A DNA stretch of 64,000 bases from Fontibacterium subtropicum (GCA_965235415.1 CBDDXD010000003.1:62001-126000), one strand, 5' to 3'. Shown: positions 1 to 9,447, counted from the first letter of the stretch. Notes: generated by a model not told the origin, from the letters alone. A program made the numbers and translations.

Positions 1-648
1 TCAGGAGGAATTGATTCAGCGGTCGTAAGTACTATTTCTGCAATGACCGGGATGAAAGTGAAAGCATTGTCTATGCCAATTAGACAACTAAAATTTCAAG
101 ACGATTTAAGCAGAGCACATTTGAAATGGTTAAAAAATAAATTTTCAAATGTAGATGAAGTGATTATTAATTTAGACGAAGTTTTTAATAGTTTTGAAAA
201 AACATTAGGACAATTTAACAATGAATTAGCTTTTGCTAATTCTAGAGCAAGATTGCGAATGGCCACTCTTTATCAAGTAGCGGGAGCAAATAATGGAATT
301 GTTGTTGGAACTGGAAATAAAATTGAAGATTTTGGGGTTGGTTTTTTTACAAAATATGGAGATGGGGGCGTTGATATTTCTCCAATTGCAGATTGTTTAA
401 AATCTCAAGTATGGGATATGGGTAGAGAACTTAAAATATTAGAAGACATTATCAAAGCAGCGCCTACTGACGGATTATGGGCTGATGGAAGAACTGATGA
501 ACGTCAATTAGGAATGTCCTATCAAGATTTAGAAAAAGCTATGCTCGATCCAAAAGATAAAAATTATGAAAAATATTTAAAAATTAGAAAAAGAAATCTT
601 CACAAAATGAACTTAATTCCAATTTGTAAATTTGATAACAATGAATAG
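1..648 (+). CDS. nadE: NAD synthetase, 3' part (partial at window edge)
   Basis: NadE makes NAD from deamido-NAD with ATP and ammonia or glutamine. The reading frame is open from base 1, where it encodes SGGIDSAVV, the ATP-pyrophosphatase P-loop. It continues through ANSRARLRMATLYQVAG, the GTGNKIED segment, the DGGVDISPIADCLKSQVW segment and the C-terminal GLWADGRTDERQLG stretch, all typical of the synthetase domain. The N-terminus lies outside the window, so it cannot be seen whether a glutaminase domain is attached; the compact C-terminus resembles the ammonia-dependent form. The stop codon overlaps the start of cysS by 8 nt, so the two genes are probably co-transcribed. Confidence 0.93.
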   Translation, partial: SGGIDSAVVSTISAMTGMKVKALSMPIRQLKFQDDLSRAHLKWLKNKFSNVDEVIINLDEVFNSFEKTLGQFNNELAFANSRARLRMATLYQVAGANNGIVVGTGNKIEDFGVGFFTKYGDGGVDISPIADCLKSQVWDMGRELKILEDIIKAAPTDGLWADGRTDERQLGMSYQDLEKAMLDPKDKNYEKYLKIRKRNLHKMNLIPICKFDNNE

Positions 649-1992
649 TTTAAGAATTTACAATACTTTAAGTAGAGAAAAAGAAGAATTTATTCCTTTA
701 AATAAAAATTCAGTTGGAATGTATGTTTGTGGTCCAACCGTTTATGACGAGCCTCATATTGGTAATGCTAGACCATTAATCATTTTTGATCTTGTATATA
801 GAATTTTAATAAAAAATTTTGGAAAAAACAAAGTCAATTACGTAAGAAACGTCACTGATATAGATGATAAAATCATACAAAGAGCTAATGAATTAAAAAT
901 TGATATTAATGAGCTTACAAAAACTGTCACAGATATTTTTTTAGCAGATTGCAAATATTTAAATTGTTTACTGCCAAATAATCAACCAAAAGCAACCGAA
1001 AATATTAAAGGCATGATTCAAATGATTGAAAGATTTATTAGAGCAAAAAATTTGCATATATCAAAGATGGCAATGTTTATTTTAATGTAAATAAATTTAA
1101 AGATTATGGAAAATTATCAAATAAAAATCCAAAAGATTTAATTTCTGGCTCAAGAGTTGAAATTTCCGAATTAAAAAATAATCCTTTAGATTTTGTATTA
1201 TGGAAACCTTCAAAAGATAAAGAACCCTTTTGGGAATCACCCTGGGGAAAAGGAAGGCCTGGTTGGCATATAGAATGTTCTGCGATGTCAGAAAAGTATT
1301 TGGGCAAAGAATTTGATCTACATTGTGGGGGATTAGATCTTATTTTTCCTCATCATGAAAATGAGATAGCGCAATCAATCTGTGCAAATGATTCCAATAT
1401 TTTTGCAAAGTATTGGATGCACAATGGCTATGTAACTGTTGATGGAAAAAAAATGTCAAAATCAGATGGTAATTTTGTAACTATTAATAATTTAAAAAAT
1501 GATTTTAATGGACAGATTGTTAGATTATCTATTTTAGGTACACACTATAGGCAGCCTTTAGATTGGAATTTAAAAATTTTAGAAACAAATAAAAAAATAT
1601 TAGAAAATTGGTATAGTCTTTATTCACCTAATGAAGAAGAGATTAGCGATGAACTTTTTAATATTTTATTAGATGATTTAAATACACCAAAATTTATAAC
1701 AAACATTCATAGTCTTTATAACAAAGCAAAAACTGGTGATGTCGAAGCAAAAAAAGATTTAAATTCTGCACTAAAATTTATTGGTTTATTTGAGCAAAGT
1801 GTAGAGCAATTTAATAGTTTAAGAAAAAAATCAAATCTTGATATTAGTGAGATTGAAAATCTAATAGAACAAAGAAATCTAGCTAGAAAAGATAAAGATT
1901 TTAAAAAAGCTGATAAAATTAGATTGGACCTAGAGAAGAATGGAATTTTAATTGAAGATCTTAACGATAAAACACATTGGAAACATAAATAA
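641..1992 (+). CDS. cysS: Cysteinyl-tRNA synthetase, interrupted by one frameshift
   Basis: This class I enzyme charges tRNA-Cys. The first part, from ATG 641, has the GPTVYDEPHIGNARP segment with the HIGH-type HIGN motif and then NVTDIDDKI. The second part carries GWHIECSAMS, the zinc-site region LHCGGLDLIFPHHENEIAQ and the KMSKSDGN loop. The halves are in different frames: frame 2 runs to a stop at 1088-1090, while homology continues in frame 1 from about 1051 to 1992. Restoring one A in the A-run at 1045-1050 gives RAKKFAYIKDGNVYF and a product of about 450 residues, normal for the family. The start at 641 is preferred to the TTG at 632 because MNSLRIYNTL fits the family N-terminus. It sits between nadE (8 nt overlap) and cimA (1 nt overlap). 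Confidence 0.93.
1045..1051 (+). other. Frameshift site in cysS (A6 run, A-AAA-AAT)
   Basis: The run of six A followed by T reads gca-aaa-aat-ttg in the upstream frame. Moving back one base, or adding one A, joins the two halves of CysRS without loss. The heptamer has the X-XXY-YYZ form of a -1 slippery site. A missing base in the assembly is the simplest explanation; a true mutation or recoding is possible but unproven. Confidence 0.85.
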
Positions 1993-3596
1993 TGAGTAAA
2001 GAAAAAATTTATATATTCGACACTACTTTAAGAGATGGAGCGCAAACTCAAGGAGTTGATTTTTCTATAGACGAAAAAAATCGTATTGCTACTGCATTGT
2101 CTAAATTAGGAGTCGATTATATTGAGGCGGGCTGGCCAGGAGCTAACCCAACTGACACTAATTTTTTTAACAAACCTCCAAAATTATCAAATTCAATTTT
2201 AGTTGCCTTTGGAATGACAAAAAAATCAGGGAGAAGCGCTGAAAATGATCCAGGTCTTTCTGCTATTTTAAATTCTAATACTAAGTCCGTTTGTATTGTA
2301 GGAAAAACATGGGACTTTCACGTAGATGTAGCTTTGGGAATTTCAAAGGAAGAGAATTTAGAAAATATCGTTGATACTACAAAACATTTTATAAAAAATA
2401 ATAGAGAGTATATGTTTGATGCTGAACATTTTTTTGATGGTTATAAAAATAATAAAGATTATGCATTAAAATGTATTCGTTCAGCTTATGATAATGGAGC
2501 AAGATGGATTGTTCTGTGTGATACTAATGGTGGCACTTTACCATTTGAAATTGAAGAAATTGTAAATGATGTAGCAAAAGTTATTCCTGGAAAAAATTTA
2601 GGTATCCACACTCATAATGATACTGAAAATGCAGTGGCAAATACATTAGCCGCTATTAGATCTGGAGCAAGACAAGTACAAGGAACCCTTAATGGTTTAG
2701 GCGAAAGATGTGGTAATGCAAATATTGTGTCCATTATTCCAACTTTATTATTTAAAAAATATTTTAGAGATAGATTTGATATTTCAGTAGAAGAAACAAA
2801 AATTAAATATTTAACCGAATGTTCTAGATTGCTAGATGAAATATTAAATAGAAAACCTAATAATCATGCCGCTTATGTTGGGGCTTCGGCCTTTTCACAT
2901 AAGGGTGGTCTTCATGTCTCTGCTGTTGAAAAAAATCCAAAAACATATGAGCATATTGTTCCTGAATCTATAGGTAATAAAAGAAATATTGTTGTCTCAG
3001 ATCAATCTGGAAGATCGAACATTTTATCAAGATTAGAAAAATTAAATATTAAAATTAATAAAGATGATCCAAAAGTTCAAAAATTATTAGAACAAGTTAA
3101 AGACAGGGAATTTATCGGATATGCCTATGATGGAGCTGATGCTTCTTTTGAATTGTTAACAAGAAGGTTATTAGGAGAAGTCCCTAATTATTTAAACATT
3201 AAAAAATATGAAGTAAAAGTTAGCAAAAGTAGCGACAACGATCCTATCAACTCTTATGCAACTGTTGTTTTGCAGGTTGATAAAAAAGATATTATTTGCG
3301 AAGGATCAGGTAACGGACCGGTTAATGCTATTGATAATGCGATTAGATCTAATGTAAATAATATTGGAAAATATAGTGAGTATTTAAAGGATTTAAGATT
3401 AGTCGATTATAAAGTTAGAATTTTAAATACAGGAACCAATGCGATTACCCGAGTGTCAATTGAAAGCACTGACAATACTGGGGACGTATGGTTTACTATT
3501 GGAGTTTCTCCTAACATAATTGAAGCTTCATTTAGAGCTTTAATAGATAGTATCGATTACAAGTTGTATAAAGATAAGGCGCCTGCAAACTTGTAA
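1992..3596 (+). CDS. cimA: (R)-citramalate synthase
   Basis: A pyruvate/acetyl-CoA condensing enzyme of the 2-isopropylmalate/homocitrate synthase family, expected to make citramalate on the threonine-independent route to 2-oxobutanoate and isoleucine. Visible features are the DTTLRDGAQT substrate and metal motif at residues 9-18, the EAGWPGANPTD segment typical of the CimA/LeuA2 branch, the metal-binding IHTHNDTENAVANT segment near residue 205, NGLGERCGNAN near 235, and a C-terminal LeuA-type dimer/regulatory domain (about 400-534). The length of 534 fits CimA. Specificity for pyruvate rather than 2-oxoisovalerate is inferred from family resemblance; leuA-type activity is the main alternative. 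The ATG overlaps the cysS stop (TAATG), and the stop overlaps the trmJ start in the same way. Confidence 0.88.
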   Translation: MSKEKIYIFDTTLRDGAQTQGVDFSIDEKNRIATALSKLGVDYIEAGWPGANPTDTNFFNKPPKLSNSILVAFGMTKKSGRSAENDPGLSAILNSNTKSVCIVGKTWDFHVDVALGISKEENLENIVDTTKHFIKNNREYMFDAEHFFDGYKNNKDYALKCIRSAYDNGARWIVLCDTNGGTLPFEIEEIVNDVAKVIPGKNLGIHTHNDTENAVANTLAAIRSGARQVQGTLNGLGERCGNANIVSIIPTLLFKKYFRDRFDISVEETKIKYLTECSRLLDEILNRKPNNHAAYVGASAFSHKGGLHVSAVEKNPKTYEHIVPESIGNKRNIVVSDQSGRSNILSRLEKLNIKINKDDPKVQKLLEQVKDREFIGYAYDGADASFELLTRRLLGEVPNYLNIKKYEVKVSKSSDNDPINSYATVVLQVDKKDIICEGSGNGPVNAIDNAIRSNVNNIGKYSEYLKDLRLVDYKVRILNTGTNAITRVSIESTDNTGDVWFTIGVSPNIIEASFRALIDSIDYKLYKDKAPANL

Positions 3597-4327
3597 TGTT
3601 ATTTAAGAATATTAATTTTATTTTAGTTAGACCTCAACTTGGAGAGAATATAGGAGCTGCAGCAAGATCATTAAAAAATTTTAATTTTGAAAATTTACGA
3701 TTAGTCTCACCACGAGATAGTTGGCCAAATAAAAGCGCAGCATACACGGCAGTAGATGCTAAAGATATTGTTCATAAAGCAAAAGTATTTTTAAATAATG
3801 ATCAAGCAGTTTTAGATTTAGATTATGTTTTTGCAACCACATCAAGAAGCAGATCGGTTAATAAAAAAATTATAGATTTGAATGTCGCTGTTAAGATTAT
3901 AAAAAAACAAAGTTCTCTTAATAAAAAAATTGGAATTTTTTTTGGACCAGAGGCATCAGGCTTAAGCAATGATGATCTTATTAATGCAAATTATTTGGTT
4001 AATATTCCAACAAGTAATAAGTTTAAGTCATTAAATTTATCGCATGCAGTAACTGTTTTTGCCTTTGAATTATTTATTTCTTCAAAAAAATTTGAACCTA
4101 TCGTCAAAAATTTATATAGAAGCGAAGATGCGAAGAAGAAAGAAGTTAATGTTTTTTTAGATTTTTTAATATCTCATTTAGATAAAGTAGGTTTTTTGAA
4201 GCCAGAAGAAAAAAAGCAACAAATGATTAGAAGTGTTAAAAATATTTTTCATCGAAGTTCGCTTTCTACGCAGGAAATTAGAACTTTATCAGGAGTTATT
4301 AGTTCTTTAATTAAATATAAAGAATGA
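3596..4327 (+). CDS. trmJ: tRNA (cytidine/uridine-2'-O-)-methyltransferase TrmJ
   Basis: A SpoU/SPOUT-family 2'-O-methyltransferase predicted to modify position 32 of the tRNA anticodon loop with S-adenosylmethionine. The N-terminal VRPQLGENIGAAARSLKNF segment (about residues 11-29), the IFFGPEASGLSNDDL motif (about 119-133) and NIPTSNKFKSLNLSHAVTV (about 140-158) are the three SpoU motifs that form the trefoil knot. The C-terminal helical region ends RTLSGVISSLIKYKE, as in TrmJ. The start overlaps the cimA stop by 1 nt. The gene ends in TGA, and a promoter for the following rpsD begins 9 nt later. Confidence 0.9.
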   Translation: MLFKNINFILVRPQLGENIGAAARSLKNFNFENLRLVSPRDSWPNKSAAYTAVDAKDIVHKAKVFLNNDQAVLDLDYVFATTSRSRSVNKKIIDLNVAVKIIKKQSSLNKKIGIFFGPEASGLSNDDLINANYLVNIPTSNKFKSLNLSHAVTVFAFELFISSKKFEPIVKNLYRSEDAKKKEVNVFLDFLISHLDKVGFLKPEEKKQQMIRSVKNIFHRSSLSTQEIRTLSGVISSLIKYKE

Positions 4328-4336
4328 GGAGTAACA

Positions 4337-4365
4337 TTGACTATAAGACTGGGGGTTATTATAAA
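4337..4365 (+). promoter_or_regulatory. Sigma-70-type promoter for rpsD
   Basis: TTGACT at 4337-4342 and TATAAA at 4360-4365 are separated by 17 nt, a near-consensus housekeeping promoter. A start about 7 nt after the -10 box would leave a leader of only about 9-10 nt before the rpsD ATG at 4381. Confidence 0.6.
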
Positions 4366-4380
4366 AGGGCACTTTAAATT

Positions 4381-4998
4381 ATGACAAAAAGAATAAATTC
4401 TACTCATAAAGTTGATAGACGACTTGGTGTAAATCTTTGGGGAAGACCAAAAAGTCCTTTCAACACTAGAGCATATCGTCCAGGTCAACACGGTCAAAGA
4501 AGTAAAGGAAAGCCTTCAGACTACAATATTCAATTACAAGCTAAGCAAAAATTAAAAAGTTACTACGGCAATATAAGTGAAAGACAGTTTAGAAATCTTT
4601 TTAGAAAAGCTTATAAGAAAAAAGGGGATACAGGAGAAAATTTAGTCGGTTTATTAGAAAGAAGATTGGATGCAGTTATTTATAGAGCAAAATTTGCAAT
4701 AACTGTTTTTGCTGCAAGACAAATGATAAATCATGGAAAAGTAAAAGTTAACGGAAAGAAAGTAAATATTTCAAGTTATTTAGTATCTGAAAATGATGAA
4801 ATTGAAATTAAAGATTCATTTAAACAATCAATTCCAATTATTGGAGCAACACAAAGCAAAGAAAGAGAAGTTCCAGAATATATTCTTGCAGACCATAAAA
4901 AAATGACAGCAAAATTTAACAAAGTTCCAAAATATGATCAGATTCCATATCCGGTTCAAATGGAACCTAAGTTAGTTGTTGAATATTATTCTAGATAA
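4381..4998 (+). CDS. rpsD: 30S ribosomal protein S4
   Basis: S4 is a primary 16S rRNA-binding protein of the small subunit. The protein begins MTKRINSTHKVDRRLGVNLWG and carries the S4 RNA-binding domain with LERRLDAVIYRAKFA (about residues 91-105) and ARQMINHGKVKVNGKKVNI. The length of 205 is usual. There is no cysteine zinc motif at the N-terminus, so this is the zinc-free form. It stands apart from the alpha operon and has its own promoter at 4337-4365. It converges on grxD, with 5 bp between the two stop codons and no visible terminator. Confidence 0.97.
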   Translation: MTKRINSTHKVDRRLGVNLWGRPKSPFNTRAYRPGQHGQRSKGKPSDYNIQLQAKQKLKSYYGNISERQFRNLFRKAYKKKGDTGENLVGLLERRLDAVIYRAKFAITVFAARQMINHGKVKVNGKKVNISSYLVSENDEIEIKDSFKQSIPIIGATQSKEREVPEYILADHKKMTAKFNKVPKYDQIPYPVQMEPKLVVEYYSR

Positions 4999-5003
4999 TT
5001 TTT

Positions 5004-5309
5004 TTATTTAAGGATCTTTTGTAACTCACCTTTTTCATACATTTCTTTAGTAATATCGCAACCACCAATAAACTCTCCTTTAATATAAAGTTGTGGAACA
5101 GTTGGCCAATTACTAAAATCTTTAATTCCTTGTCTTATCTCAGGATCTGCTAAAACATTAACTCCACTAAATTTTACTTTTAGTTCTTTTAAAATATTAC
5201 TAACTGTCATTGAAAATCCACATTGTGGCATTTCAGGGGTGCCTTTCATAAATAAAACTACATTATTTTTATTTATAATATCTTTTATTTTTTCATTGAT
5301 ATCTGACAT
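5004..5309 (-). CDS. grxD: Monothiol glutaredoxin, Grx4 family
   Basis: A CGFS-type monothiol glutaredoxin, a family that binds a bridging 2Fe-2S cluster with glutathione and passes clusters on. The active-site segment PQCGFS lies at about residues 28-33, followed by the WPTVPQLYIKGEFIGGCDI segment with the cis-Pro and glutathione-binding residues. The length of 101 fits a single-domain protein. It is the last gene of the minus-strand run and starts directly after bolA, with no spacer. The pairing is meaningful because Grx4 and BolA proteins form cluster-binding heterocomplexes in other bacteria. Confidence 0.93.
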   Translation of the reverse strand: MSDINEKIKDIINKNNVVLFMKGTPEMPQCGFSMTVSNILKELKVKFSGVNVLADPEIRQGIKDFSNWPTVPQLYIKGEFIGGCDITKEMYEKGELQKILK

Positions 5310-5540
5310 TTATTTCTCTTCTGTTGTTAGTGCTAATGCGTGCAATTCATTTCCCATTTTTCCCTTAAGAGAAGCATATACCATTTGATGTTGCTGAACT
5401 CTAGTCTTACCTTTAAATTTTGAAGATTTAATTTTGGCAGAATAATGGTTATCATCACCAGCAAGATCATTTATTTCTATATCTGCGTCTGGAAATCCTT
5501 CTTTCAGTAATTTGTGAATTTCATCTTGTTTAATAGCCAT
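5310..5540 (-). CDS. bolA: BolA family protein
   Basis: A 76-residue BolA-fold protein. It starts MAIKQDEIHKLLKEGFPDA and ends with the typical helix KGKMGNELHALALTTEEK. The KTRVQQHQMVYASLKG segment holds the conserved histidine used with monothiol glutaredoxins to ligate a 2Fe-2S cluster. It lies 2 nt after purL and directly before grxD on the same strand, which supports a BolA/Grx4 partnership in iron-sulfur trafficking or iron sensing. The BolA subgroup (YrbA/IbaG-like or BolA1-like) cannot be fixed by reading alone. Confidence 0.9.
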   Translation of the reverse strand: MAIKQDEIHKLLKEGFPDADIEINDLAGDDNHYSAKIKSSKFKGKTRVQQHQMVYASLKGKMGNELHALALTTEEK

Positions 5541-5542
5541 AA

Positions 5543-7735
5543 TTAATTTTTATTATAATTTTTAAACCAGCTTTCATTTTTTTTTCTTAATTCTTTAATG
5601 CTAATTTTAAAATCATTTTCTACTTCAAAAATCTCACTTTGAGTTTTACCAATAATATTAAATATAACATTTTTAGTTTTTGCAATATTTTTTATTTTGT
5701 CTAGATTTTTTTTATTAATTTCAATTAAATACCTAGCCTGGTCTTCCGAAAATAAATATTTAATTTTATCAGTATTAGATCCTGAGACTGTAATTTTTGC
5801 ACCAATATTAGAAGCCATACACATTTCAGCTATTGTAACGATTATTCCTCCATGAGAAACATCATGTACCGCATTAACTAATTTTCTTTTAATTATTTCG
5901 CTAACAAAAAGACCATTTTTCTTTTCTTCTTTTAAATTAATTTGAGGAGGAGGACCTTTTTTGTCTCCTATAATGTCGTAAATTAAAGCACTTTGACTTA
6001 AGTGACCCGATGTTTGTCCAATAATGGCAATAATATTTTCGGTATTTTTAAAATTAAATGTCATCATATTATTAATATTTTTTAAAAGACCGACGCCTCC
6101 AATTGTCGGAGTTGGATAAATAGCAATACCATTTGTTTCGTTATACAAAGATACATTTCCAGATATCACAGGGTAATCTAAGGTTTCGCAAGCTTCTTTC
6201 ATTCCATTAATACTCTCTACAAACTGACCCATAATTTCTTTTTTTTCTGGATTTCCAAAATTCAAACAATTAGTAATAGCTATGGGTTGAGCTCCAACTG
6301 AAATTAGATTTCTCCAAGTTTCGCACACAGCTTGCATCGCTCCAGATTTTGGATGAGCTTTGCAATATCTTGGTACACAATCAACTGTAGCGGCAATTCC
6401 TTTATTTTTTCCATGATATCTAACTACAGCAGAGTCACCTCCTGGTTTTTGAATTGTGTCTGTCATTACCATATGATCGTACTGTTCCCACACCCATGAT
6501 TTATTTGAGTAATTATGATGGGATAAAATTTTAATTAATGAATCTTTAATATCCAATTTTTCAATAGTAGAGTCGTGGTTAATTATTTTTGGGTAACTAT
6601 AGGTTATGAAATCTCTTTTATATTTAGGAGCATTATCCCCCAAGGAATGAATTGGGATACTACATACATTTTTTTTATTGAAATCAAGTTCAAGTTTTTT
6701 TGAATTTGTTAATTGTCCTATTATTGCAAAATCTAATCCCCATTTTTCAAATATTTTCCTAGCCTCTTTTTCTTTACCCTTTTTTAAAACTATTAACATT
6801 CGCTCCTGACTCTCCGAAAGCATAATCTCATAAGGAGTCATATTATTTTCTCGACAAGGAATTAGATTTAAATTTATTTTAATTCCAAGATTACCCTTTG
6901 ACGCCATTTCTATAGAAGAAGAAGTAAGACCGGCCGCACCCATATCTTGAATTGAAACTATAGATTTTTTTTGCATTAATTCTAAGCATGCTTCTAATAA
7001 TAATTTTTCAGTAAACGGATCACCAACTTGTACTGTTGGTTTTTTTGATTCAGAATCTTCATCAAATTCAGCAGATGCCATTGTTGCTCCATGAATTCCA
7101 TCTCTTCCTGTTTTTGAACCTACATAAACAACAGGATTTCCAACACCACTTGCAATTGAATAAAAAACTTTATTTTTTTTAGTAACACCAATGTTCATGG
7201 CATTCACTAAAATATTTCCATTGTAACATTCATCAAATTCTGTCTCACCCCCAACAGTTGGAACGCCTATACAATTACCGTATCCACCAATTCCAGAAAC
7301 TACTCCATTTAACAAATATTTTGTTTTTTCGTGATTGGGAGAGCCAAATCTTATAGAATTTAGATTAGCAACAGGTCGCGCTCCCATTGTAAAAACATCT
7401 CTTAATATTCCGCCAACTCCAGTTGCTGCTCCCTGATAAGGTTCAATGTATGAAGGATGGTTGTGGCTTTCAATTTTGAAAATAACAACATCTCCGTCAC
7501 CAAAATCAACAACCCCTGCATTTTCACCAGGTCCTTGAATTACATATTTATTTTTTGTAGGCAGAGTCTGTAACCAAATTCTTGAGGATTTATACGAACA
7601 GTGTTCATTCCACATCGCCGAAAAAATTCCAAGTTCTACTAAATTAGGATTTCTTCCCATTAATTTAATAATTTTATTATACTCTTCTGCTGTAAGACCG
7701 TGTTTTATTGCGAGTTCCTGATTAACTTCTTGCAT
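5543..7735 (-). CDS. purL: Phosphoribosylformylglycinamidine synthase subunit PurL
   Basis: The synthetase subunit of the three-part FGAM synthase. It converts FGAR to FGAM with ATP and ammonia delivered by PurQ, the fourth step of purine synthesis. The 730-residue length marks the small PurL type that needs separate PurS and PurQ. Visible motifs are FKIESHNHPSYIEPYQGAAT (about residues 87-106), VGGILRDVFTMGARPVA, SIQDMGAAGLTSSSIEMASKG and a repeated AIRS-type half with GGDSAVVRYHG and VHDVSHGGI. Its start lies 2 nt after the purQ stop, and the order purS-purQ-purL is preserved on the minus strand. Confidence 0.96.
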   Translation of the reverse strand: MQEVNQELAIKHGLTAEEYNKIIKLMGRNPNLVELGIFSAMWNEHCSYKSSRIWLQTLPTKNKYVIQGPGENAGVVDFGDGDVVIFKIESHNHPSYIEPYQGAATGVGGILRDVFTMGARPVANLNSIRFGSPNHEKTKYLLNGVVSGIGGYGNCIGVPTVGGETEFDECYNGNILVNAMNIGVTKKNKVFYSIASGVGNPVVYVGSKTGRDGIHGATMASAEFDEDSESKKPTVQVGDPFTEKLLLEACLELMQKKSIVSIQDMGAAGLTSSSIEMASKGNLGIKINLNLIPCRENNMTPYEIMLSESQERMLIVLKKGKEKEARKIFEKWGLDFAIIGQLTNSKKLELDFNKKNVCSIPIHSLGDNAPKYKRDFITYSYPKIINHDSTIEKLDIKDSLIKILSHHNYSNKSWVWEQYDHMVMTDTIQKPGGDSAVVRYHGKNKGIAATVDCVPRYCKAHPKSGAMQAVCETWRNLISVGAQPIAITNCLNFGNPEKKEIMGQFVESINGMKEACETLDYPVISGNVSLYNETNGIAIYPTPTIGGVGLLKNINNMMTFNFKNTENIIAIIGQTSGHLSQSALIYDIIGDKKGPPPQINLKEEKKNGLFVSEIIKRKLVNAVHDVSHGGIIVTIAEMCMASNIGAKITVSGSNTDKIKYLFSEDQARYLIEINKKNLDKIKNIAKTKNVIFNIIGKTQSEIFEVENDFKISIKELRKKNESWFKNYNKN

Positions 7736-7737
7736 AG

Positions 7738-8412
7738 TTATTTTAAAGATTTGAAAATTAATGATCCATCCATACCGCCTAGAATCTCATCTGAGGCTCT
7801 TTCAGGATGAGGCATAAGACCAAATACATTTCCTTTTTTATTTATAATCCCTGCAATATTTTTAATTGAACCGTTAGGATTACATTGTTCAGTAATATTT
7901 CCAGTAGCATCACAATATTGAAGTACAATTTGATTATTATCTTCCAGCTCATCAATTAAATTTTTACTTGCAAAATAATTTCCTTCGTTGTGAGCAATTG
8001 GAATTTCAAGAACTGAGTTTCTGTTCGTTTTAGATGTAAAATTAGTTTTATTATTGGTAACTTTTACAGTTACATTTTTGCATATAAATTTAAGATTAAT
8101 GTTTCTTATTAGAACACCAGGCAAAAGTTGAGATTCAACAAGAATCTGGAAGCCGTTGCAGATACCCATTACCAAACCACCTTTTTTTGAATGAGTTATA
8201 ACTTCTTTCATAATTCTTGATTTAGAAGCAATACTTCCACATCTTAAATAATCTCCATATGAAAATCCTCCTGGCAGAACTACTAAATCTGATTTTGGAA
8301 GTTTGGTATCTGCATGCCATACCATCTCAGTTTTTATACTAAATTTCTCAAGGGAGATTTTGACATCGCGATCACAATTAGAGCCAGGAAAAACAATGAC
8401 GCTGGCTTTCAT
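7738..8412 (-). CDS. purQ: Phosphoribosylformylglycinamidine synthase subunit PurQ
   Basis: The class I glutamine amidotransferase subunit that makes ammonia for PurL. It begins MKASVIVFPGSNCDRD, then has LPGGFSYGDYLRCG, the nucleophile elbow MGICNGFQIL with the catalytic cysteine, and LMPHPERA with the catalytic histidine and glutamate near the C-terminus. The length of 224 fits. The start overlaps purS by 4 nt, indicating translational coupling, and purL follows 2 nt downstream. Confidence 0.96.
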   Translation of the reverse strand: MKASVIVFPGSNCDRDVKISLEKFSIKTEMVWHADTKLPKSDLVVLPGGFSYGDYLRCGSIASKSRIMKEVITHSKKGGLVMGICNGFQILVESQLLPGVLIRNINLKFICKNVTVKVTNNKTNFTSKTNRNSVLEIPIAHNEGNYFASKNLIDELEDNNQIVLQYCDATGNITEQCNPNGSIKNIAGIINKKGNVFGLMPHPERASDEILGGMDGSLIFKSLK

Positions 8413-8654
8413 TCCTTAATAGCTTTTACTGAATAGTCCTCAATCGTCAAATTTGCTAAAAGCTTTTCACACATTTCTTTAGCCTTAGAAAGAGCGACTT
8501 TTTCATCTTTTTCTTTTATAATTATTTCAAATGTTTTCCCCTGTCTTAAACTTTCAATATTTTTAAATCCCATATTAGACAATGAACTTTTAATTGCAGA
8601 ACCTTGAGGATCTAGCACATCCTTTTTTAACGTAACAATGACTTGTAACTTCAA
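8409..8654 (-). CDS. purS: Phosphoribosylformylglycinamidine synthase subunit PurS
   Basis: The small bridging subunit that holds PurL and PurQ together and helps channel ammonia. The 81-residue protein begins MKLQVIVTLKKDVLDPQGSA and has the SLRQGKTFEI segment typical of PurS. It lies 4 nt downstream of purC and overlaps purQ by 4 nt. Its presence agrees with the small PurL form. Confidence 0.94.
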   Translation of the reverse strand: MKLQVIVTLKKDVLDPQGSAIKSSLSNMGFKNIESLRQGKTFEIIIKEKDEKVALSKAKEMCEKLLANLTIEDYSVKAIKE

Positions 8655-8658
8655 ATTT

Positions 8659-9447
8659 TTATTTTTTTTTTAAAGTGGTTAAATTTTTTGATATACCTGT
8701 CTTAATTTCTTTAATATTTGAACCTTCTGGCATGATTCCAAGTCTACGGGCAACCTCTTGATATGCCTCAACCAATCCACCAAGATCTCTTCTGAATCTA
8801 TCTTTGTCTAGTTTTCTCTCATCTTTTATATCCCACAATCTACATGTGTCAGGACTAATCTCGTCAGCTAAAAAAACTTCAACTTCATCCCCATTCCATT
8901 GTCTTCCAAATTCTAATTTAAAATCAACAAGTTTAATTCCAATTCCTCTAAACAATCCAACTAGAAAATCATTAACTCTTAAAGCTTGTTCAGAGATATG
9001 CATAAGTTCACTTTGGGTTGCCCAATTTAATGCAAGAATATGTTCTTCGTTAACTAAAGGATCGCCAAGTTCATCATTTTTATAATAAAATTCTAAAATA
9101 GGTTTACTAAGATCTGTTCCCTCACTAATTCCAAGTCTTGTAGAAAAAGTTCCAGCAGCAATATTTCTAACAACTACTTCAATTGGAATAATTTCTAGGG
9201 ATTTAATAAGCTGTTCACGCATATTTAATCTTTTTATAAAATGCGTTTTAATTCCTATTTGATTTAATTGGGATAATAGAAATTCAGAAATTCTGTTATT
9301 TAGAACACCTTTACCGTCAATAATTGCTTTCTTTTTATTATTAAATGCTGTGGCATCATCTTTGAAATATTGAATTAAGGTTCCTTTTTCAGGACCTTCA
9401 TACAATATTTTTGCTTTTCCTTCGTAGATTTGTTTTCCTTTTGCCAT
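8659..9447 (-). CDS. purC: SAICAR synthetase
   Basis: PurC joins aspartate to CAIR to give SAICAR in purine synthesis. The N-terminus MAKGKQIYEGKAKILYEG forms the ATP-binding strand region. IEVVVRNIAAGTFSTRLG and the LVDFKLEFG / DEISPDTCRLWD segments are PurC signatures. The length of 262 is slightly above the typical 240, with a charged tail GISKNLTTLKKK. It follows purB with the start and stop overlapping by 1 nt, and purS comes next. Confidence 0.96.
   Translation of the reverse strand: MAKGKQIYEGKAKILYEGPEKGTLIQYFKDDATAFNNKKKAIIDGKGVLNNRISEFLLSQLNQIGIKTHFIKRLNMREQLIKSLEIIPIEVVVRNIAAGTFSTRLGISEGTDLSKPILEFYYKNDELGDPLVNEEHILALNWATQSELMHISEQALRVNDFLVGLFRGIGIKLVDFKLEFGRQWNGDEVEVFLADEISPDTCRLWDIKDERKLDKDRFRRDLGGLVEAYQEVARRLGIMPEGSNIKEIKTGISKNLTTLKKK

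Noticed and set aside
1104..1307. Minus-strand ORF in the cysS region
   Set aside because: The plus strand continues CysRS homology through this region once the frameshift is taken into account.
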